This document shows, one piece after another, positions 9,597 through 14,564 of a stretch of 14,564 nucleotides of DNA. How positions within the stretch are numbered: the stretch's first letter is position 1; each line of letters starts with the position of its first letter. Made by a program: the position numbers and the translations under genes. The DNA comes from Nitrospirota bacterium (GTDB taxonomy: Bacteria > Nitrospirota > Nitrospiria > Nitrospirales > Nitrospiraceae): NCBI GenBank assembly GCA_005877535.1, contig VBOM01000103.1, forward strand, positions 1 through 14,564, given 5' to 3'. The notes under the pieces are model-generated. The model was not told the origin of the DNA and searched no databases. It was given only the letters and a program-made list of their open reading frames with translations.

Positions 9597-10851
9597 TTTC
9601 GAGTATCGATATGGCGAACTCTATTGTGAACAGGTGCCGGTCAGCCAGATTACGAAAGAGGTCGGCACGCCTTGCTACATATACAGTTACGCCACACTCG
9701 TTCGTCATTTCCGGGCATATGATGGAGCCTTCAAGAGCGTACCCCATGTGATAGCCTTCGCCATGAAGGCCAACTCCAATATCGCGATCCTCCGTCTCAT
9801 GGCAAAGGAGGGGAGCGGGGTGGATATTGTATCCGGGGGGGAACTCTTTCGGGCGCTTAAGGCGGGTGTTCCTCCTTCAAAGATCGTATTCGCGGGCGTC
9901 GGTAAGAACTCTGAGGAGATCCGTGAGGCCTTGAAAGCCGACATCCTCATGTTCAACGTCGAATCCTCGGCTGAGCTGCAGGCGATTAATGAGGTGGCCG
10001 CTTCCGTCGGGACTAAGGCAAGGGTCGCCCTGCGCATCAATCCTGACATCGATCCGAAAACGCACCCCTACATCTCGACCGGTCTCAAAAAGAGCAAGTT
10101 TGGGATCGCCGCCGATCGTGCGCTCGAAGAATTCACGCTGGCTTCCTCGCTCGCTAACCTCGATGTCGTCGGGGTTCATAAGCATATCGGGTCGCAGTTA
10201 ACGGAAGTCACGCCGTTCGTCGAGGCCGTGAAGAAAGTGGTAAAGCTGGTCGAAGCCTTGAAGGGCCAGGGCATCAACATCCGGTACGTCAATATCGGCG
10301 GTGGTCTTGGCATTACCTATTCGGACGAAACGCCACCGCTGCCGCAGGACCTTGCGGATGCCGTGTCGCCGCTCTTGCGGGATTTGAATGTGACCCTCAT
10401 TCTAGAGCCGGGTCGAGTCATCGTCGGGAACGCCGGCATCCTCGTAACGAAGGTGCTGTATCGGAAGGACGGAGAAGCGAAACGGTTTATTATCGTCGAT
10501 GCGGCGATGAATGACTTGATCAGGCCGAGCCTCTACGGGGCCTATCACGAGATTTGTCCATTGTCCGAAGCGGTGTTGCAGCGGCCTAAGTATCATGTGG
10601 ATGTTGTCGGCCCGGTCTGTGAGTCCGGCGATTTTCTGGCGAAGGACCGGTCACTGCCGGAGGTCAACCCGGGTGACATGCTTGCAGTGATGAGCGCGGG
10701 GGCCTATGGATTTGTCATGGCCTCCAATTACAATTCGCGACCACGGGTACCGGAGGTCTTAATCAAGGACAAGGAAATCCATGTCATCAAGGCCAGGGAA
10801 ACCTACGACGATTTGGTGAAGGGCGAAGCGATTCCAGCATTTCTTAACTGA
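9589..10851 (+). CDS. lysA: diaminopimelate decarboxylase
   Basis: This PLP enzyme of fold type III (alanine-racemase-like barrel) decarboxylates meso-diaminopimelate to L-lysine. The 420 residues are typical. Visible features are MHSFEYRYGELYCEQ with VPVSQI at the start, FAMKAN with the Schiff-base Lys60, VDIVSGGEL (78-86), HKHIGSQ with the ring-stacking histidine, the phosphate-binding NIGGGLGI, LEPGR, and GPVCESGDFLAKDR with the active-site cysteine contributed to the neighbouring subunit. I chose the ATG at 9589, which overlaps the previous stop by eight bases, because family similarity begins there. An ATG at 9574 would add five residues and also lacks a clear SD. Coupling to the upstream stop is likely. 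dapA follows after 39 bases. Confidence 0.96.
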   Translation: MHSFEYRYGELYCEQVPVSQITKEVGTPCYIYSYATLVRHFRAYDGAFKSVPHVIAFAMKANSNIAILRLMAKEGSGVDIVSGGELFRALKAGVPPSKIVFAGVGKNSEEIREALKADILMFNVESSAELQAINEVAASVGTKARVALRINPDIDPKTHPYISTGLKKSKFGIAADRALEEFTLASSLANLDVVGVHKHIGSQLTEVTPFVEAVKKVVKLVEALKGQGINIRYVNIGGGLGITYSDETPPLPQDLADAVSPLLRDLNVTLILEPGRVIVGNAGILVTKVLYRKDGEAKRFIIVDAAMNDLIRPSLYGAYHEICPLSEAVLQRPKYHVDVVGPVCESGDFLAKDRSLPEVNPGDMLAVMSAGAYGFVMASNYNSRPRVPEVLIKDKEIHVIKARETYDDLVKGEAIPAFLN

Positions 10852-10890
10852 GGAGTGGGCGTACAGCGCGCCATCGGCGAAGGAGTCAGC

Positions 10891-11763
10891 ATGTTTACAG
10901 GTGCATTGATTGCCATCGTGACCCCGTTCCGGAATGGCAAAGTCGACGAACAGGCCTTGGGCGATCTGATAGAATGGCAAATTGCCAGCGGGACGAACGG
11001 AATTGTGCCCTGTGGCACCACCGGCGAATCCGCCACCCTCTCGCACCAAGAACACCACCGCGTGATCGAACTGACCGTCGAGGTGGTCAACCGGCGCGTT
11101 CCCGTGATTGCCGGGACAGGCTCCAACAGCACGGCAGAAGCGGTATCCCTTACAAAACATGCCAAGCAGGCAGGGGCCGATGGGGCGCTGCTGATCACAC
11201 CCTATTACAACAAGCCGACGCAAGAGGGGCTGTACCGACACTACAAAGTTATCGCGGAGTCCGTGGATCTTCCGCAAATTCTGTATAACATTCCCGGACG
11301 GACCGGCGTGAACATGTTGCCGTCTACTGTTGCAAGGCTTTGCGGGTTACAGAGCATTGTCGGGATCAAAGAGGGGAGTGGGTCAGTTCTGCAGGCCTCT
11401 GAGATTGCGCATATGTGTGGAGATCGGATAACGGTCCTGGCGGGAGATGATGCCCTGACGTTACCTATGATGGCAGTCGGAGGAAAAGGGGTCATTAGTG
11501 TGACATCGAACGTCGCTCCATCCGAGATGGCTCAATTGGTCAAGGCCTTCTTGAGCGGACGCATCGACGAGGCACGCCGAATCCATTTCGCATTGTCGCC
11601 GCTTTTCAACGCGCTCTTTTACGAGACCAATCCGATTCCGGTGAAAACTGCGCTGGGCATGATGGGGAAAATCGATCCGGAGCTGCGATTGCCACTTTGT
11701 GCCATGGCGACCGACACGAGGGACCAACTCACACGAGCCTTAAAGGATGCAGGGCTCGTCTAG
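10891..11763 (+). CDS. dapA: 4-hydroxy-tetrahydrodipicolinate synthase
   Basis: It condenses pyruvate with aspartate semialdehyde, the first committed step of diaminopimelate and lysine synthesis. The 290 residues match the family. The key residues sit one place below the E. coli numbering: Thr43 and Thr44 in CGTTGES, Tyr106 in TPYYNKP, Tyr132 in LYNIPGRTG with Arg137, and the Schiff-base Lys160 in GIKEGSG. The ATG at 10891 is preceded by GAAGGAG with a 5-base gap, which settles the start against an upstream start at 10855 that would add 12 residues. Lysine feedback sensitivity cannot be judged by eye. dapB follows after 27 bases. Confidence 0.97.
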   Translation: MFTGALIAIVTPFRNGKVDEQALGDLIEWQIASGTNGIVPCGTTGESATLSHQEHHRVIELTVEVVNRRVPVIAGTGSNSTAEAVSLTKHAKQAGADGALLITPYYNKPTQEGLYRHYKVIAESVDLPQILYNIPGRTGVNMLPSTVARLCGLQSIVGIKEGSGSVLQASEIAHMCGDRITVLAGDDALTLPMMAVGGKGVISVTSNVAPSEMAQLVKAFLSGRIDEARRIHFALSPLFNALFYETNPIPVKTALGMMGKIDPELRLPLCAMATDTRDQLTRALKDAGLV

Positions 11764-11790
11764 CGTGAAGCGTTAGGGGTAAGGTTTCGG

Positions 11791-12594
11791 ATGATCAACG
11801 TGATTGTCGCAGGGGCTGCCGGTCGCATGGGCTGCCGGCTGGTTGCCCTTATCAAAGATTCGACCACACTGACGCTTGCCGGTGCGATTGAAGGGAAGGG
11901 CCATCACGCTGTGGGTGACGATGCCGGGGAGACCGCAGGATGTGGCCATGCAGGTATTCCGATCACCGACGATGTTACGGCGCTCCTTGACAGAGGCGAA
12001 GTGGTCGTGGATTTCTCCGCTCCTGAAGCGACCCTGCATCATTTACGCACGGTGGCGCAACATCGACGAGCCATGGTGATCGGCACGACGGGGTTTTCCC
12101 CCCCCCAGCTCGAAGAGCTGAACTCCCTCACGCGCCAAATTCCCTGCGTGTTGTCCCCTAACATGAGCGTGGGTGTCAACATGATCTATAAGGTCATCGG
12201 CGAGATGGCAAAAGCGCTGGGGGACGAATACGACATTGAGGTGATCGAAGCCCACCATCGTCTTAAAAAAGATGCGCCAAGCGGGACGGCGCTCAAGATT
12301 GCGGAAGTCTTGGCAAAAGCTATGAAACGCGATCTGAATCAAGTCGGCGTCTATGCGAGGAAAGGCCTTATCGGAGAACGGAAGAAAGGGGAGATCGGGA
12401 TTCAAACAATCCGTGCCGGCGATATTGTCGGCGACCACACAATCCTATTTGGCGGGGTCGGTGAACGCATCGAAGTGACGCATCGAGCGAATAGCCGAGA
12501 TACCTTCGCACAAGGCGCCTTACGTGCCGCTCGGTGGGTGGTTCGGCAGCCTTCGGGCCTGTATGACATGATGGACGTGCTGGGCCTCCGATAG
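11791..12594 (+). CDS. dapB: 4-hydroxy-tetrahydrodipicolinate reductase
   Basis: It reduces the DapA product with NAD(P)H to tetrahydrodipicolinate. The 267 residues are normal for the family. The N-terminal Rossmann motif is VAGAAGRMG (about 6-14). VIGTTGF (97-102) lines the nucleotide site. EAHHRLKKDAPSGTAL (153-168) carries the catalytic histidine/lysine pair and the substrate-carboxylate-binding SGT. The C-terminal GERIEVTHRANSRDTFAQGAL is also complete. TAAGG six bases before the ATG at 11791 serves as SD. It is the last gene of the lysine cluster. None of the later diaminopimelate enzymes (dapL, or dapD/dapE/dapF) follows, so these must be elsewhere. I see no hairpin with a T tract after the stop. 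Confidence 0.97.
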   Translation: MINVIVAGAAGRMGCRLVALIKDSTTLTLAGAIEGKGHHAVGDDAGETAGCGHAGIPITDDVTALLDRGEVVVDFSAPEATLHHLRTVAQHRRAMVIGTTGFSPPQLEELNSLTRQIPCVLSPNMSVGVNMIYKVIGEMAKALGDEYDIEVIEAHHRLKKDAPSGTALKIAEVLAKAMKRDLNQVGVYARKGLIGERKKGEIGIQTIRAGDIVGDHTILFGGVGERIEVTHRANSRDTFAQGALRAARWVVRQPSGLYDMMDVLGLR

Positions 12595-13106
12595 TTCCTC
12601 CTCCCTGTTCCGGCTCCCACCACGTGAAACCGACCGGCAATCATTTGTGGTGTGACAGATCCTCTGTTGAAGCGGAGTCGGGTTTACTCCAATCAAGAAG
12701 TTGGAGAGATGCGGAAGGGATTATCGTATAGTGCGGCGGGGAATCGCATCACGAGTTACCGAGCGACTTCCTCAAGGTCTCACTTGCTTGTGGGGTTGTG
12801 CTCAGTGGTTTTTCGTTTGGCGATCGCCGCAGATAGACGGGCATACATTTCCTACGCGGAGTCCGTCCAATCAACAGAAGGCGGGTACCTACGGAAGGCG
12901 GCGGCTGCCTTATGCTCGTCGTACGAGAGCGGTTGCGGTTATGTCCTAGCGAGTACCGCCGGTTAATGTCTAGCGGTAATGAGCCGAGGTTCCTGATACG
13001 CTGCTGTACGCAGGCCAGAATTCAAACAGGCAAACACTGTGATCGCAAGTGGAGGGTAGGAATGAGAACCCATTAGCTTATCAAGCCAGCACAGATTATG
13101 GAGTCC
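12595..13106. other. long gap without a credible gene, with small hairpins
   Basis: No coding frame here looks like a protein. A 104-codon frame from GTG 12652 and an overlapping 82-codon frame from 12701 have no SD or family features. The third frame has a hydrophobic run (VSLACGVVLSGFSFG, near 12780-12825), interrupted by a stop soon after, so a decayed exported protein is conceivable. Small inverted repeats are CTCCAA/TTGGAG (12687-12706), AAGGC/GCCTT (12895-12911), CTCGT/ACGAG (12915-12927) and TACCGC/GCGGTA (12954-12978). None has a T tract, so none is a standard terminator. No tRNA or known structured RNA was recognised. Confidence 0.4.
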
Positions 13107-13135
13107 TTGACAGTGGTCATGCTGTCCCATAGGAT
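13107..13135 (+). promoter_or_regulatory. sigma70-like promoter for the YHS-type gene
   Basis: A perfect TTGACA (13107-13112) is followed after exactly 17 bases by TAGGAT (13130-13135), four of six matches to the -10 consensus. Transcription would begin near 13142, giving a short leader with GGGAAG as SD before the ATG at 13160. It is the strongest promoter candidate in the window. Confidence 0.55.
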
Positions 13136-13159
13136 TGTGGCATAGGGAAGAGCCCCCAC

Positions 13160-13411
13160 ATGTATAGAATTATCCTCGCTCTCGGGCTACTTGTCTTGCT
13201 GTATTTTCTCCTCCGGCGTACCCTCCGAGAGTTCAAAGGCCTGGGCGAGCCGGATCTTCTCCCTCCAGGTAAGAATCACATGGTGCAGGATCCCGTCTGC
13301 AAGGTATTTGTTCCAAGGGGAACGGCGATAACAGAGGATATTGGCGGGCAGACGTATTACTTCTGCAGCCGATCGTGCGCACACAAGTTCCAGGAACAGC
13401 TGGCCGGTTAA
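13160..13411 (+). CDS. small membrane-anchored YHS/TRASH-type metal-binding protein
   Basis: The 83-residue product has one N-terminal membrane segment (about 3-18, IILALGLLVLLYFLL), a basic stop-transfer RRTLREFK, and a C-terminal domain with three cysteines: DPVCKVFVPR (Cys47), YYFCS (Cys69) and RSC (Cys73). The spacing C-x21-C-x3-C and the order DPVC to YYFCSRSCAHKF are those of YHS/TRASH domains, which bind metals, often copper or heavy metals. The segment after the membrane anchor is short, so the domain lies close to the membrane; by the positive-inside rule it would be cytoplasmic. An SD (GGGAAG) stands about 9 bases before the ATG. The gene has its own promoter and converges on a lipoprotein gene. 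No specific physiological role can be given; similar small proteins are common in proteobacteria and other phyla. Confidence 0.8.
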   Translation: MYRIILALGLLVLLYFLLRRTLREFKGLGEPDLLPPGKNHMVQDPVCKVFVPRGTAITEDIGGQTYYFCSRSCAHKFQEQLAG

Positions 13412-13719
13412 CAGCCCGAGTAACTAGAGTCGGAAAGTTTTTCTTCTTTGTCGAACTTGAGCGTGATCTGGCACTGATTGGGAGAAAAGTTAAAGAGAGG
13501 TAGGCCAGATTTGCCGCCGGCGATGCGGTAGTAGGTCCAGGTTTCGCCGCCGAAAAATCTAGGGGCCTTGCCGCTCGGGGCTCCCCAGTTCTTCTCAAAC
13601 CAGGCCTTGTCCTTGCCTTGAAGCTCAGCCGGTTTTAGCGACTGTTCAAGATAGGGATTACCACCCCCGCAGCCGGTCAGTGCCAGACTAAACAGGAGAA
13701 CCCAAGCCGATCGGTGCAT
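13408..13719 (-). CDS. BamE-like (SmpA/OmlA-type) small lipoprotein
   Basis: The 103-residue protein begins with a signal peptide whose lipobox LTGC ends at Cys17, so a lipid anchor is expected. The mature part resembles the SmpA/OmlA fold of BamE: GKDKAWFEKNWGAPSG (a helix with a glycine-proline turn), then FFGGETWTYYRI, and a strand ITLKFDKEEKLSDSS, then a C-terminal SGC. Two further cysteines (in NQCQ and SGC) could form a disulfide. BamE itself helps the beta-barrel assembly machine, but this fold is common in unrelated small lipoproteins, and the neighbours give no support for a Bam role. The ATG at 13717-13719 has an excellent SD, GAGGAGA, seven bases upstream. The stop codon overlaps that of the convergent YHS-type gene. 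Confidence 0.75.
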   Translation of the reverse strand: MHRSAWVLLFSLALTGCGGGNPYLEQSLKPAELQGKDKAWFEKNWGAPSGKAPRFFGGETWTYYRIAGGKSGLPLFNFSPNQCQITLKFDKEEKLSDSSYSGC

Positions 13720-13740
13720 CGTGCACTCTCCTCGGGCGTA

Positions 13741-13769
13741 TTTATAAACGCAGAGACGAGCCTATTAAT
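13741..13769 (-). promoter_or_regulatory. possible promoter of the BamE-like lipoprotein gene
   Basis: On the minus strand TATAAA (13741-13746) lies about 22 bases upstream of the lipoprotein ATG. The element 17 bases further up, TTAATA, is a weak -35. The resulting leader of about 14-16 bases would be barely long enough for the SD, so the assignment is weak. Confidence 0.25.
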
Positions 13770-13841
13770 GTCTGAATTCTAACCGGCGGTCTGGGACCTG
13801 TCAAACCGGTGTCTGCTAGCAAATGATTGCAGCCAGGTTGA

Positions 13842-13865
13842 GTTCTTCATAGAATATAGAAGAAC
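13842..13865. repeat. inverted repeat upstream of the transaldolase gene
   Basis: Perfect 7-base arms GTTCTTC (13842-13848) and GAAGAAC (13859-13865) flank a 10-base AT-rich centre. The symmetry and spacing look like a dimeric regulator's operator; the site is about 54 bases before the transaldolase ATG. A weak TTGAGT at 13838-13843 overlaps the left arm, but no good -10 follows at normal distance. Confidence 0.45.
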
Positions 13866-13918
13866 CGATAACGAATCGCGTAGAGGGATTTCTCATCCGG
13901 ACATGAAAGGACAATCCA

Positions 13919-14564
13919 ATGAAATTCTTTCTTGATACCGCCAACGTCAAGGAAATCCAGGAAGCGGCCAGCCTGGGGCTTCTTGACGGAGTGACCACGA
14001 ACCCGTCACTTGTCGCCAAAGAAGGGCGCAGCTTTAAGGAAGTGCTCATCGAGATTTGCAATCTCGTCGATGGGCCGATCAGTGCAGAGGTTGTTAGCCT
14101 CGAAGCCGATGCCATGGTGAAGGAAGGGAAGGGCCTTGCGAAGATCCATAAGAACATCGTCGTGAAGGTACCTTTGATTGCGGAGGGATTGAAGGCCACC
14201 AAGAGAATGGCCGCCGAAGGTATCAAGGTGAATGTCACGTTGTGCTTTTCTCCGACCCAGGCGCTTCTCGCAGCAAAAGCCGGTGCCTGGTGCGTCTCAC
14301 CCTTCATCGGCCGGCTTGACGACATCAGTTCAAATGGGATGGAGCTGATCCGCCAGATCCTGACCATCTACCGCAATTACGACTTTAAAACCCAGGTGCT
14401 GGTGGCCAGCGTGCGCCATCCTCAGCATGTAGTCGAGGCTGCGCTAGCTGGTGGGCATATCTGTACGATGCCCTTCTCGATTTTTCAGCAGATGGTGAAA
14501 CATCCGCTAACGGATAGCGGACTCAAGAAATTCCTGGCGGACTGGGAGGCACAAGCCAAGAAGT
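13919..14564 (+). CDS. tal: transaldolase, small TalC/fructose-6-phosphate aldolase type (runs off the window)
   Basis: It transfers dihydroxyacetone units between sugar phosphates in the non-oxidative pentose phosphate pathway, through a lysine Schiff base. The frame covers 215 residues, essentially the full length of this subfamily (about 215-220), and no stop is reached at the edge. Features are MKFFLDTAN with Asp6, GVTTNPSL (24-31), SAEV, VVKVPLI with the Schiff-base Lys83, [19 protein letters not shown] (105-123) and SPFIGRLDD (127-135). The C-terminal block [13 protein letters not shown] is also complete. AAAGGA about 8 bases before the ATG is a good SD. Short transaldolases and fructose-6-phosphate aldolases share these motifs. 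Phe110, in the position equivalent to the residue discussed as separating them (phenylalanine in transaldolase, tyrosine in TalB/FSA comparisons), is not decisive by eye, so the activity is given as probable. Only a few C-terminal residues are missing. Confidence 0.93.
   Translation, partial: MKFFLDTANVKEIQEAASLGLLDGVTTNPSLVAKEGRSFKEVLIEICNLVDGPISAEVVSLEADAMVKEGKGLAKIHKNIVVKVPLIAEGLKATKRMAAEGIKVNVTLCFSPTQALLAAKAGAWCVSPFIGRLDDISSNGMELIRQILTIYRNYDFKTQVLVASVRHPQHVVEAALAGGHICTMPFSIFQQMVKHPLTDSGLKKFLADWEAQAKK

Noticed and set aside
12617..12652. CACCAC/GTGGTG inverted repeat after dapB as a terminator
   Set aside because: The loop is over 20 bases and no T tract follows, so it does not fit an intrinsic terminator.
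12652..12966. 104-codon frame from a GTG start
   Set aside because: It has no SD, no recognisable family and a composition like translated spacer. An equally long frame overlaps it in another register.

Overview
The window is a gene-dense bacterial stretch of amino-acid biosynthesis with central-carbon genes at both edges. The coding strand is fairly GC-rich, with ATGA and TGATG stop/start overlaps and Shine-Dalgarno (SD) sites of the GGAGG type. The order argD-argF-argG-argH, a small lipoprotein, then lysA-dapA-dapB, with a zinc-ribbon DUF2628 protein diverging from argD, resembles my recollection of Nitrospira (phylum Nitrospirota). That assignment is an inference from gene order and was not checked by search.

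Layout. The minus-strand gene at 1-421 is the first 140 residues of a cofactor-dependent phosphoglycerate mutase (gpmA), with a good sigma70-like promoter. No intact gene is visible from 422 to 1543; about 873-1540 holds the remains of a plus-strand gene readable only by stepping through four -1 frameshifts. A minus-strand zinc-ribbon membrane protein (1544-2176) follows. Then come the arginine cluster (2321-7403) and the lysine/diaminopimelate cluster (7644-12594), separated by about 240 bases. The second cluster opens with a large cobalamin-binding radical SAM protein whose stop codon overlaps the lysA start. From 12595 to 13159 there is no convincing gene. A small membrane-anchored YHS/TRASH-type protein (13160-13411) and a BamE-like lipoprotein on the other strand (13408-13719) converge on one TTAA. 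The last gene (13919 to the edge) is a small transaldolase of the TalC/fructose-6-phosphate aldolase type.

How the genes work together. ArgD makes N-acetylornithine, and ArgF, ArgG and ArgH carry ornithine through citrulline and argininosuccinate to arginine. DapA and DapB make the first two committed intermediates of diaminopimelate, and LysA decarboxylates meso-diaminopimelate to lysine. No argB, argC, argJ, dapL, dapE or dapF is present, so those steps must be encoded elsewhere. ArgD enzymes can also act in the diaminopimelate pathway in some bacteria, a possible link between the clusters.

The main anomaly is argF. An in-frame TAA sits where the family has a tyrosine (LAP-Y-QVN), and the frame then continues undamaged through the catalytic HCLP motif to a stop that overlaps the argG start. 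It is a fresh nonsense mutation, a sequence error, or a recoded stop. The other items of note are the decayed gene at 873-1540 and the extra segments in the radical SAM protein. I see no CRISPR array, transposase, tRNA, rRNA or evident new defence system.
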